From Ardenticatenaceae bacterium (GTDB lineage Bacteria > Chloroflexota > Anaerolineae > Promineifilales > Promineifilaceae): 64,000 nucleotides of DNA. The translations under genes and the position numbers were made by a program. The stretch is taken from contig JACKBR010000004.1 of the NCBI GenBank assembly GCA_020634495.1, forward strand, positions 1 through 64,000, given 5' to 3'. The stretch's first letter is position 1. Every line of letters starts with the position of its first letter. A model generated the notes under the pieces. The model did no database searches. It was not told the origin of the DNA and saw nothing but the letters and a program-made list of their open reading frames with translations. Of this stretch, positions 34,038 through 43,362 are shown piece by piece.

Positions 34038-35578
34038 TTAAGGGCCTTTTAGCCAGTCGCCATTGCCAAACGTGTTCCAACCTGCCCGAAACAACACATC
34101 CCAAACCCACCAGATTCCTTTGACAAGCTCTGAATGCTCTTCTCGATTTTCATCTCGAACAGGATGCGAATGATCAGGAAAAAAATAGCTTTGGCCACAA
34201 ATGTAAAACCTTCTCGAGTTCTGCCACATTTAAATATTTATTGATGTTTCGGGATTGCAAGTTTGGGCAAGGTGGAGGTGGATCCTTCAAATCTACTATT
34301 TCACCTTCTTCAGTCAGATTAAACTTATCTCGAAATAGATTATTATATAATTTTCTTCCACCTTTGGTTCGATATTCTCGTAACTACTTGTTTCATCTAT
34401 TCCTGTTGGAAGTTCAGGATTGTGAAGCTGCTGCCACCAGTTGGTATTTTCCCAAGGAATCGAGCCTAGTGATTCTTTGATTTTATCCAATAGCCACCCT
34501 AATCCTCTTGAATTTGATGCTTGCTCTCGAGGTAATGCAGTCTCAATTGAAACGTGGACACTTCCTGTCTTGAATTCGTCATTAGGCTTGTTTTCAGCCT
34601 GCTCCAAACCATGTGTGTTTTCCTCGGATGCAAGTCTTTGTTTCCACCTTCAACCCACAAATTTTCAAGTATCTCTGGCCATTCTTTTGAATGGGGAATG
34701 GTGCTTCAGGATATAGTTATAAATGTGCGTGAATAATGGGTGAGGATGCTCTTTATCGTTCATAACAAATCGTTTTTGGAGAACTGGGCTATAAATCCTG
34801 AAAATCCAGAGCGATTATCAGGCCTGCAATGAGGCATCCATAAAAATCAGCAAATATTTCTTCCAACCAGTCTTTAACATAGTTAGCCTGGTTTTTGCTT
34901 TTATGGATAGAAAATTTCGTAACAGCAAATCCATAGTTTACATTTTGTCAGTTTTCAAATCACGGTAAGATGTTTTATTACGCTTCGCTGAAACACATAA
35001 TGCCCAACCTCATGTGGGATTGCTAAAAGGTCAAGTGGCTCTTTGAGGCGCTAAACGGAAGTCCGATCAAAGCAACCAGCGCATAAGAATAATCCTGATC
35101 TGAGCAAACTTGTGGAAATAAGAAAGGACAGTTGTATCTTTAGGCATAAAATCTTCTTCAGGATCGCCTTCAGTTTGCGGTAAAGCGGGTTGTAAAGCAT
35201 CCCAGGCCAATCGGTCAGCAACATCTAAAGCATTTATATTTCCAAGGCTACTCCGCTGCTAAAAATATATTCATAAAGCTTTAGATCTTCATATCCTGTT
35301 AATTACGCTGCGAAAAGCGTGTTCTTGAGGATACCAATTCGTGGTTATTAATTTCTTAATACCTGAACCATCTAAATCTAAGCCAGTCTCAAATCCAACT
35401 CTGAAGAATTTATACATGCCCGTTGCATAAATTCGCAAGCATGTAACAAGTTCCCGAATGTCTTCAAGCCAGTCAACCTTGTCGGGAAAGCTGCACCGAG
35501 GTCATCATGGAGCTTTTTCATTTTTGTTGTTAAGACGTCAAAGCGATGATCCCAGATTTCGTAATTTACTGCCATCAT
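34038..35578 (-). pseudogene. Decayed zinc metallopeptidase (HEVGH) gene
   Basis: Minus-strand gene beginning at ATG 35578 (MMAVNYEIWDHRFDVLTTKM) with many frame breaks. Joined fragments read WYPQEHAFRSVINRI, EDLKLYEYIFSSGVALE, DVADRLAWDALQPALPQTEG, DFMPKDTTVLSYFHKFAQIR, LDLLAIPHEVGHYVF, VKDWLEEIFADFYGCLIAG, DKEHPHPLFTHIYNYILKH, and end VKGIWWVWDVLFRAGWNTFG. HEVGH is an HExxH zinc site, and EEIFADFYG supplies a likely third ligand. Intact length would be about 500 residues. AT-rich, free of octamers, so probably acquired and then inactivated; heavy sequencing error cannot be excluded. Confidence 0.6.
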
Positions 35579-35950
35579 TTCCTCCTAACTATGGAACTGA
35601 ATCTTGTGATTAAATAAGTAATGCTTTAAGCGAGTGCGATTTTACCCACCTGCCGGGACATAAATGAAAATAACTTGTAATGATAAAACTCTACATGTTT
35701 TAGGGTAAGAACCCAAACCCGGTAAAGGGACTCTGCCAATTGCAGAGTCCCTCCTACCCTCCCAGGACACCAGGTTCCCCCAGCAACTGGGAACTACCAG
35801 TACAATGCTTGTTTTGTACAATCCAGTACGCTGATATTGATAGTTTATGCGGCTATCGTTACTCTATCGCTAATTTTTGTACCAAAAACAGGATTACAGC
35901 TAAAATAAACCTCTAATCCGCACAAAACCATATCAAATTTGGAGGCTCCC
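35579..35950. other. Gap with three consecutive hairpins
   Basis: No ORF. GGGACTCTGC CAATT GCAGAGTCCC (35727-35751) is a perfect 10-bp stem, GTTCCC...GGGAAC (35774-35794) a second, GTACAA...TTGTAC (35800-35819) a third. None is followed by a clear U-tract. Could be a small structured RNA, a leader of the downstream molybdenum-hydroxylase gene or a repeat cluster. GGAGG at 35941 is the ribosome site of that gene. Confidence 0.45.
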
Positions 35951-38276
35951 ATGGCTGGCACACAATTCTTTGGCGAACGAATCAAGCGAAACGAAGACCC
36001 GCGCTTGCTCACCGGGCAGGCGTTGTTCACCGACGATGTGAACCTGCCAGACATGCTGCACGCCGCCTTTTATCGCAGTCCGTACGCACACGGCCGTATC
36101 CTAAGCATAGACGTTTCGATGGCCCAAGAACGCGAAGGAGTTGTCGCCGTTTACACCGCCGAAGATTTAGGCGATTATTGGCAGCCTGGCCCGCTGCTCG
36201 TCTCCCCGCCGCCCGTAAAAGACATTGTGTTCAACCAGCGACCCAGGTGCCGCTGGCCAAAGACAAAGTGCGCTTTGTGGGCGAGCCAATTGTGCTGGTG
36301 GTGGCCGAAAGCCGCTACATTGCCGAAGACGCTGTCGATGAAATTTTTGTGGATATTGACCCGCTGGACGCCGTGGTTGATTTGGCCGCCGCGCTGGAAC
36401 CCGATTCCGCGCTGGTGCACGATGAGCTGGGCAGCAACATTTCTGCCCACGTGGTGCAGCGCAAAGGCAGCTACGAGACGGCTAAAGCCCAGGCAGACCA
36501 CCTGATCAACCGCACCTTTGAGTACGATCACGGCATTGCCGCCGCCATGGAAAATCGCGGCGTGGTGGCCCAATGGGATCGCCGCGCCCAGCGCCTGACG
36601 ATGTGGGACACCACCCAGGCTCCCGTTTTTGTACGCAACGGCATGGCGGCGCTGCTGGGTCTGTCTGAAAGTCAGGTGCGGGTGATTGCCCCGTTCATCG
36701 GTGGGGGATTTGGTCCCAAGATTATGATGTTTTACCAGGAAGAGGTGCTGGTTCCCTGGGCGGCCATGAAGCTGGACAGACCTGTTAAATGGATTGAAGA
36801 TCGCTCGGAGAATTTTGTGGCGACGACGCATGAACGGAGCCAAACGCACACGGTTGAGGCGGCTTTTAGTAAAGACGGCCGTATCCTGGGCATTCACGAC
36901 GTTTTTCTGCACGATCAAGGAGCCTACGCGCCTACGGCCTCACCGTTGCCCTCAACAGCCAGTGTACCCTGTTGGGGCCGTACGACATCGAAAACTATTA
37001 TTCGGAGTTTACGGCCGTATTCACCAACAAAACCATCGTCACCCCCTATCGCGGTGCAGGGCGGCAGCATGGCGTCTTTGTCATCGAGCGACTGCTGGAC
37101 ATCGCCGCCCGCGAACTGGGCATCGACAAAGCCGAAATTCGCCGCCGCAACTTCATCCCCCCCGAAAAATTCCCCTACAACAACGAAATCATCTACCAGG
37201 ACTTCGCCCCGCTCAAATACGACAGCGGCAACTACGAACCCGTCCTCAACAAGGCGCTGGAGATGATTGGCTACGACGACTTCTACCAAAACATCCAGCC
37301 GCAAGCCCGCGCCCAAGGACGCCACTTGGGATTAGGATTAGTCGCCTACGTGGAAGGCACCGGCATCGGCCCGTACGAAGGGGCGCGGGTGCAGGTGACC
37401 AGCAGCGGGCGCGTTAGCGTCGCCACCGGCATTGGCACGCAGGGGCAGGGGCATTTCACCAGTTTCGCCCAAATCGTGGCCGACCAGGTAGGCGTGGATG
37501 TGTCCGAAGTCGATTTGATCACTGGAGACACTGACCAGTTTCACTGGGGCGCGGGCACGTTTGCCAGCCGGGGCGCAGTGGTCGCGGGCAACGCCATCAA
37601 CGAAGCCGCCCATGATGTGCGCCAAAAAATCCTCAAGCTGGCCAGTGAACTGCTAGAAGCGGCCGAAGAAGATTTGGAGCTGGGCAGCGGCGAGGTGCGC
37701 GTGAAGGGCGTGCCGGATCGGGCCATTCCGCTGGGTCAGCTGGCGCAGCAGGCCAACCCCATGCGCGGCGCGGTCAAACCGGGCACAGAACCTGGCCTGG
37801 AAGCGACTAACTATTTTGGCCCAGAGTACGGAGCCACCGCCAGCGGCGTCCATGCCATGATTGTTGAGGTAGACCCCGACACGATGGAAGTAAAGATTTT
37901 GCGCTACGTGGTTGTGCACGACTGCGGCGAGGTGATTAATCCGCTCATTCTGGACGGCCAGATTCAGGGCGGTGTGGCCCAGGGCATCGGCAATGCCTTC
38001 TACGAGCAAATCATCTACAACGAAGAAGGGCAGATTCTTACTGGCTCCTTCATGGATTATCTGCTGCCCACGTCGTTGGACGTGCCCAGGGTCGAGATTG
38101 GCCATGAAACGACGCCATCGCCGCTAAATCCGCTGGGTATCAAAGGCGCGGGTGAAGCAGGGGCCATTCCCACTGCACCGCTTTTTGCCCAGGCCGTTGA
38201 GGATGCGCTAAACAACCGGCTAGAAATCTGCGAAATCCCGCTCAGCCCCAGCAAGCTGTGGGAGTTGACGCAATAG
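35951..38276 (+). CDS. Molybdenum hydroxylase large subunit (CoxL/xanthine dehydrogenase family, two frameshifts)
   Basis: About 775 residues when joined. Opening FGERIKRNEDPRLLTGQALF; GEPIVLVVAESRYIAEDA; APFIGGGFGPKI (the Moco-contacting GGGFG); RGAGRQHGVFVIERLLD at the active-site loop, where form I CO dehydrogenase would have AYRCSFR, so this is not a CO dehydrogenase; GTGIGPYEGARVQV; TGIGTQGQGHFTSFAQIVA (Q-G-Q-G-H); and catalytic Glu in GIKGAGEAGAIP. Frame breaks near 36240 and 36930 are one-base losses in C runs. Hydroxylates an aldehyde or N-heterocycle using Mo-MCD. Its FAD and 2Fe-2S partners are probably those at 13612 and 14724. Confidence 0.88.
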
Positions 38277-38680
38277 AGGTTTTGTCTGTGTGGTCTGGCA
38301 CCAAAATGTAATTGTTGCCATAGCTACATATCTCCTTCGAGAATAATTTTAACGCAGAGACGCGGAGGCGCAGAGAAAAAAGAAAAAATCTATGCGAATC
38401 TGTGATAATCTGTGTCCCAGCTTCTTTGTTTTCTCAAACTTATCTGTGATCAGCTTGCCCCCTAGAAAATTGGGCGGCTTGTTTACGGCCGTTCCCCCCC
38501 ATTCCCCAATTTGTTTTAGAAAAACTTGCAATTGGCCCCTAATTCCGACTAAAATGGTGGCTACATTGTTGCCAAGTTGACTCAACAACCCATCTCGCCT
38601 TGCGTAAATTTCAAGAATTCTAAGTTAAATAAATTGTGTCCGTCGTCGTTCCATCTTGTGTGGGGGAGCGAGGAGACATC
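38277..38680. other. 400 bp gap of dispersed repeats, no gene
   Basis: Contains TTTAACGCAGAGACGCGGAGG, TCTATGCGAATCTGTGATAA and an isolated octamer in a hairpin-like TTTACGGCCGTTCCCC. The upstream part of the next ORF (38636-38680) is non-coding by the start choice explained there. Confidence 0.5.
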
Positions 38681-41600
38681 TTGAAAGTACAAAGCAGCCT
38701 ATCTCGTTCAGCCACGAAAGTGAACCCTTTTCGCTGGCTAGTTGGCGCATTTTTGCTGCTGGCAACGGCCGTTTCCCTCATTGGCCAACCGCAGCGGGCC
38801 AGCGCCCTCACCTTTACCGGCTCAGAACTGCTGGGCCGACCTACCGACACCTCGATCACCGTCAATGTGCTGGCCGATGAACCGCTGGAGCTGTATCTGG
38901 AATATGGCACTGTTTCTGGTAATTTGACACAGCAGACAACGGCCGTATTCTCCACCGCCAACGTCCCCATCGAGCTAGACATCACTGGCTTGCAGCCCAA
39001 CACCCGCTACTACTACCGGCTGATGTATCGCCAATTAAGCAGCGGCAGCTTTGTCCCTCGTGACGAAAACAGATTCCACACGCAGCGGGCGCGAGGCGAA
39101 ACCTTCAGCTTCACCATTCAGGCCGATGCCCACGTGGGGCAGCCCGTGCTGGGCGATCAGGCCATGTATTTCCAGGCATTGGCCAACCAGGTGCTGGATC
39201 AGCCCGACTTCATGATCGATTTAGGCGATGCGCTTCGTGTTGGCCCCAGTGAAAACACAATCATCAGCGGCTACATCCTGCACCGGCAGGCGCTGGGCTT
39301 GCTGGGTGGCTCCATCCCCGCCTTCATGGCCATTGGCAATGTGGATAACGAAGAGGGTTGGTTCCGCAACGGCACGCCCAACAACCAGGCCGTTTGGGGC
39401 ACCAACGCCCGCAAACTGTACCTGCCAAACCCGGTACCCGATGGCTTTTACACAGGCGATACCGACAACTGGAGCAGTGAAGGTGTTTCGGGTGATGGCC
39501 TGCGTGAAAGTTATTACGCTTTTGAATGGGGCGATGCCCTGTTTGTGGTGCTCGATCCCTACTGGCACACCACCACCAAGCCACACGACAGCACGGGCGG
39601 GTCTGATCCCGGCACGGGCAGCGGCGATGGCTGGGATTGGACGTTGGGAGATAACCAATACTTCTGGTTAAAAGGGACGCTGGAGCAAAGCAGCGCCACC
39701 TTCAAATTTGTCTTTTCTCATCACCCCACCAGCGGCCCGCCAGAGGAACTGTTCCCTCGCGGCGGCATTGAAGCTGCGCCTTACTTTGAATGGGGTGGTC
39801 TAAACGCCAACGGCAGCTACGGCTTTAACGCCAGACGGCCGTCCTGGCCCATGCCCATTCACGATTTAATGGTAGCCAACGGGGTCGATGTCTACTTTCA
39901 TGGTCATGACCATGTGTTTGCCTACGAAGAGCTGGATGGCATTGTCTACCAGGAAGTGCCCCAACCGTCTGATCCCAGCTACAGCACCGGCTGGATTGAA
40001 AACGGCAATTTTTACAACGGGGCCGATTTGGTAAACAATTCTGGCCACATGCGCGTGACCATTGGGCCAAATGCCGCTACCGTGGAGTACGTGCGTGCTT
40101 TTCTAAACGGTGAGTCGCAAGGTGGCTTTAGCAACCGGGATGTGGCTTATAGTTACACCATTTCCGCTGGCCAGGGCAACATTCCTCCCATAGCCAACAA
40201 CGACAGCGCCAGCGTGACAACGGGTGGCTCGGTACAAGTGGCTGTTTTAGACAATGACAGTGATGCCAACAACCATACCTTGATGGTAACGGCCGTTACC
40301 CAGGGCAGCAGCGGCAGCGTCACCACCAACGGCACGACCGTCACCTACAATCACAACGGCTCCGTCACCACTTCAGACAGCTTCCAATACACCATCAGCG
40401 ATGGCAACGGCGGCAGCGACACGGCCACCGTTTTTATAACGATCAACAATCCCGGCACGACACCCACACCAAGCAACACCCCATCGCCAACCCCGGTGAC
40501 GCCTACCGCAACGCCTGGCTCCGGCGGCAGCCTCACCTTCACCTCCGTGGCCGATGCAGCGGTTGTGAGCAGCCGCCCCGGCAATGTTTTTGGCGGTACG
40601 GCTACGCTGGCCACCGACAGCTCACCCGTGATCAACAGCTATGTGCGCTTTGATGTGCAGGGGGTCACCAGCGTGGCCAGCGCCACGCTGCGGCTTTTTG
40701 CCGGAACCAGCAGCAGTGTGGGCCTTAACGTGGCCGGGGTGAGCGACAACAGCTGGCTGGAATCGACGCTCACTTTTAATAATGCGCCACCAGCCGGAGC
40801 GGTTATTGGCAGCGCAACGGCCGTTTCCGCAGGCAGTTGGGTCGAGGTGGACGTTACCAACTTTGTAACTGGCAATGGCCTGGTGAGCTTCATGATTAGC
40901 TCAACAGATGCAAATCGCCAGACATTTGACAGCCGCGAGGCAGCCAATCCGCCGCAGCTGCTCATTGTGCCCTCCAGCGGCCCCACGCCCACATCCACCA
41001 ACACACCATTGCCAAGCAATACACCATTGCCAACCAACACCAACACGCCTGGGCCCACCCCCACCAATACCAACACGCCCTCACCCACCGCAACAGCGAC
41101 CAATACCCCAACCGCTACCGCCACCGCCACGCCCGGCCCAACCAACACACCGCCTCCGGCTGGCAGCGAACTCATCTACCTCAGCGGCAGTGGCAGCGGC
41201 ACGGCAGGAGGCGTCGCCTTCTCCTCAGAAGACATTGTGGCTTACGACAGCGGCAGCGGCCTTTGGTCGATGGTTTTTGATGGATCCGATGTGGGCATTA
41301 GCCTCAATAATCTGGATGGTTTTACCTTTATGGACGATGGCACCATCCTGATGAGCTTTATCCGAGCCCAAACCATCGGGTCCCTGGCTGATGTGGATGA
41401 CTCTGACATTGTGCGCTTTGTGCCCACCAGCCTGGGTGATACCACGGCAGGCAGCTTTGAATGGTTCCTGGATGGCTCTGATGTGGGCTTGACGTCGGCC
41501 GGGGAAGATGTGGATGCGGTTGGCTGGACGGGAGACGGCCGTTTGCTCATCAGCGTCTTAGGCAACGTTAGCGCGGGCAGCGTTACCGGGGGCGACCATT

Positions 41601-41920
41601 TGCTGCTGGTGCTGGATAACGCCGTCTTTGGCGAAGACAGCAGCGGCGATTGGGCCATCTACTTCAACGGCTCCACCGCCGATCTCTCACCTGGCAGTGA
41701 AGACATTAGCGGTGCCTGGGTAGATGCAGCCAACGGCGATGTTTACCTGAGCAGCAGCGGAGCCTTTTCCGTGGGCAGCATCAGCGGCGACACCGACGAC
41801 CTCTTTGTTTGCACGCCATCAGCTTTGGGGGCGACCACCACGTGCAGCTACGCTTTTTACTGGGACGCCGCCGCCGCAGGCTTTGGCAGCAGCATCGATG
41901 GGTTTGCCATCATGCGATAA
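38681..41920 (+). CDS. Large secreted metallophosphoesterase with adhesion-type domains
   Basis: About 1079 residues. Start chosen at TTG 38681 because GAGGAG lies 6 nt upstream and a signal peptide follows (FRWLVGAFLLLATAVSLIG, cut after RASA). Order: purple-acid-phosphatase-like N domain (TGLQPNTRYYYRLMY), calcineurin-like phosphoesterase (IQADAHVG, DLGDALRVG, AIGNVDNEEGW, FSHHPTSG, FHGHDHVF; the GNHD Asn-His is GNVD), a cadherin-like Ig domain (VAVLDNDSDANNHTLMVTAV), a DNRLRE-type carbohydrate-binding domain, a long TP-rich spacer (residues ~780-830), then a C-terminal domain with three GSDVG-like repeats. Extracellular phosphatase or nuclease, probably attached to polysaccharide. Confidence 0.85.
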   Translation: MKVQSSLSRSATKVNPFRWLVGAFLLLATAVSLIGQPQRASALTFTGSELLGRPTDTSITVNVLADEPLELYLEYGTVSGNLTQQTTAVFSTANVPIELDITGLQPNTRYYYRLMYRQLSSGSFVPRDENRFHTQRARGETFSFTIQADAHVGQPVLGDQAMYFQALANQVLDQPDFMIDLGDALRVGPSENTIISGYILHRQALGLLGGSIPAFMAIGNVDNEEGWFRNGTPNNQAVWGTNARKLYLPNPVPDGFYTGDTDNWSSEGVSGDGLRESYYAFEWGDALFVVLDPYWHTTTKPHDSTGGSDPGTGSGDGWDWTLGDNQYFWLKGTLEQSSATFKFVFSHHPTSGPPEELFPRGGIEAAPYFEWGGLNANGSYGFNARRPSWPMPIHDLMVANGVDVYFHGHDHVFAYEELDGIVYQEVPQPSDPSYSTGWIENGNFYNGADLVNNSGHMRVTIGPNAATVEYVRAFLNGESQGGFSNRDVAYSYTISAGQGNIPPIANNDSASVTTGGSVQVAVLDNDSDANNHTLMVTAVTQGSSGSVTTNGTTVTYNHNGSVTTSDSFQYTISDGNGGSDTATVFITINNPGTTPTPSNTPSPTPVTPTATPGSGGSLTFTSVADAAVVSSRPGNVFGGTATLATDSSPVINSYVRFDVQGVTSVASATLRLFAGTSSSVGLNVAGVSDNSWLESTLTFNNAPPAGAVIGSATAVSAGSWVEVDVTNFVTGNGLVSFMISSTDANRQTFDSREAANPPQLLIVPSSGPTPTSTNTPLPSNTPLPTNTNTPGPTPTNTNTPSPTATATNTPTATATATPGPTNTPPPAGSELIYLSGSGSGTAGGVAFSSEDIVAYDSGSGLWSMVFDGSDVGISLNNLDGFTFMDDGTILMSFIRAQTIGSLADVDDSDIVRFVPTSLGDTTAGSFEWFLDGSDVGLTSAGEDVDAVGWTGDGRLLISVLGNVSAGSVTGGDHLLLVLDNAVFGEDSSGDWAIYFNGSTADLSPGSEDISGAWVDAANGDVYLSSSGAFSVGSISGDTDDLFVCTPSALGATTTCSYAFYWDAAAAGFGSSIDGFAIMR

Positions 41921-41932
41921 ACAAAAGGAAAT

Positions 41933-41976
41933 ACGAGGGTGAGGGAGGGAAACGGCCGTTTTCCCCTCACCCTCGT
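41933..41976. terminator. Bidirectional terminator with the octamer at its tip
   Basis: ACGAGGGTGAGGG (41933-41945) pairs with CCCTCACCCTCGT (41964-41976), and GGGAAACGGCCGTTTTCCC forms the inner stem with ACGGCCGT at the apex. Sits between convergent genes ending at 41920 and 41988. Confidence 0.65.
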
Positions 41977-41987
41977 ACCCCAAACCA

Positions 41988-42638
41988 TCACCCTTTTTTG
42001 CGCCGCTGTCGCCAGCCATGCAGCGCCGGGCGATACCGCACAAACAGGTAAAGCAGCAGCCCTGCATCCAAAAGATGTTCAAAAACAGACCATTCATGGC
42101 CGTAATAGTTGCGATCCCAATAACTTATGGGGCTGTGAAAACGCCATGTCCAGTTGAGCGGGAAGAGCAGCAGCGGCCCATCATTCACATGCAGAGGAAT
42201 ATCTGTGAGGCTGTGCAGCATGGCGGCGGCAGATAACCAAAAAAAACGGCCGCCCCAACTGTAGCCGCGCCGCCAAACCCGCCAGCCAACAAACAGATAC
42301 ACAATGATTAGCAGGGGACTGTGAAACAAATTATAGGCGGTGATCACCCACGGGTTTTCAAAGAACCAAACGCGAAACAGCATCCTGGTCATTGAGCCAC
42401 CCAAGAGCGCGGGCGAGGAAAATGCAGCCCCAAAGCTGGTGTTGGCCAGGAGCCGTGCGGCCCAGTCATATCCCATAGCGAGGATAGCCAGGGTAATTAG
42501 CGGCAAATCGGGCAAAACCGAGCCGAACAGCACAATTTTGGTGGACAGGGGTGGGAGCCTGGTGGCTTTTTCCTGGAGCTTTTGGCCAAAACGGCCGTTC
42601 AGCGCCCCGGTAACAATCAAATGGGAATAAGTTTGCAT
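41988..42638 (-). CDS. Membrane protein, metal-dependent hydrolase-like
   Basis: 216 residues with about five hydrophobic helices. Opening MQTYSHLIVTGALNGRFG and VLFGSVLPDLPLITLAIL place a His near the N terminus and a P-D-x-P after the first helix; later FHSPLLIIVYLFVGW, LHSLTDIPLHVNDGPLLLFP and FHSPISYWDRNYYG add His/Asp clusters at membrane borders. This spacing resembles YdjM/DUF457-type inner-membrane metal-dependent hydrolases. Function unknown; confident only as a membrane enzyme-like protein. Confidence 0.65.
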   Translation of the reverse strand: MQTYSHLIVTGALNGRFGQKLQEKATRLPPLSTKIVLFGSVLPDLPLITLAILAMGYDWAARLLANTSFGAAFSSPALLGGSMTRMLFRVWFFENPWVITAYNLFHSPLLIIVYLFVGWRVWRRGYSWGGRFFWLSAAAMLHSLTDIPLHVNDGPLLLFPLNWTWRFHSPISYWDRNYYGHEWSVFEHLLDAGLLLYLFVRYRPALHGWRQRRKKG

Positions 42639-42671
42639 CGGCCAGTCATGTGTTGTTGAAGCGAAATAAAA

Positions 42672-42703
42672 AGGCTGGCTCCTGAATCAATCAGGGCCAG
42701 CCT
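42672..42703 (-). terminator. Intrinsic terminator of the mevalonate operon
   Basis: On the minus strand AGGCTGGCCCTGA...TCAGGAGCCAGCCT forms a strong stem followed by TTTTTATTT, 28 bp after the DUF35 stop. A classical rho-independent terminator ending the HMGR-HMGS-thiolase-DUF35 unit. Confidence 0.8.
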
Positions 42704-42730
42704 GGAAAAAACGTTTAGGGGTAGCTAATT

Positions 42731-43132
42731 TTAGTTGGGCAAAACGGATGGACGGAACTTGTAACCGTACACAATCATGCCTTCTGCACCGTCAGTACGC
42801 AGCTTGCGGGTTACCATTTCTACCGGCATCCCAATGCTAAGTTCACTTTCATCGACATCGGTGAGCTGTGCCGTCACGATGGGCCCTTCTTCTAGTTTGA
42901 CCAAAGCCACGGTGTAAGGGGCGCTGTGTTCAAAGCCAGCCGGGGCATCATAAATGGTGGTGAAAGAGTAGATTTCACCCAGACCGGTAAAGGTATAAAG
43001 TTCGTAAGCTGGGGCTTTGCATTCCAGGCACACATCACGCGGCGGGAATAGCTTGACGCCGCAGGTATCGCAGGTTTCTCCAACTAATTTGTAACGCTGT
43101 TCTTGTAACCGCCAATGGCGTGAAACTTCCAT
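42731..43132 (-). CDS. DUF35 OB-fold/zinc-ribbon protein
   Basis: 133 residues. N-terminal rubredoxin-like zinc ribbon CDTCGVKLFPPRDVCLEC (C-x2-C-x10-C-x2-C), then the OB-fold (GLGEIYSFTTIYDAPAGFE; PYTVALVKLEEGPIVTAQL). In archaea this protein bridges acetoacetyl-CoA thiolase and HMG-CoA synthase so that the CoA-binding tunnel is shared and the unfavourable condensation is pulled forward. Here it is the last gene of exactly that operon. Confidence 0.9.
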   Translation of the reverse strand: MEVSRHWRLQEQRYKLVGETCDTCGVKLFPPRDVCLECKAPAYELYTFTGLGEIYSFTTIYDAPAGFEHSAPYTVALVKLEEGPIVTAQLTDVDESELSIGMPVEMVTRKLRTDGAEGMIVYGYKFRPSVLPN

Positions 43133-43262
43133 ATTTATTGTCTCCCACTCATTTTCCTATCAATTAGCAAACGGCCGTTTGCGTTCCTTCCAAATTGCGC
43201 CGTTTGTCAGAAGCTATTATCTGCAAAACATCTCTCATTCACTGTCAGTCACGGTTGAAAGA

Positions 43263-43278
43263 CTGTCAAAAGCTATCA
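43263..43278 (-). promoter_or_regulatory. Shared 16-bp motif upstream of DUF35
   Basis: Minus-strand TGATAGCTTTTGACAG, matching TGACAGCTTTTGACAG at 47118-47133 upstream of HMG-CoA reductase with one mismatch. Each contains TTGACA, so they may be -35 regions or binding sites of one regulator for the operon. Confidence 0.35.
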
Positions 43279-43285
43279 AAAGGAC

Positions 43286-43362
43286 AGTAAATAGTGTTCA
43301 GTAGGTCAGTAACCAGTGAAAAACAAGTAACACTGATTACTGTTTACTGATTACCGATTACT
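43286..43362. repeat. AGTAATCAGT dispersed repeat
   Basis: AGTGTTCAGTAGGTCAGTAA followed by CACTGATTACTGTTTACTG. Separates the thiolase-like gene from DUF35. Confidence 0.7.

Noticed and set aside
35951..38276. Form I carbon-monoxide dehydrogenase
   Set aside because: The AYRCSFR active-site loop is replaced by PYRGAGRQHG, so CO oxidation is not supported.
40639..41175. 178-aa minus-strand frame rich in GVGV repeats
   Set aside because: It is the complement of the Thr/Pro-rich linker of the phosphoesterase, not a separate protein.
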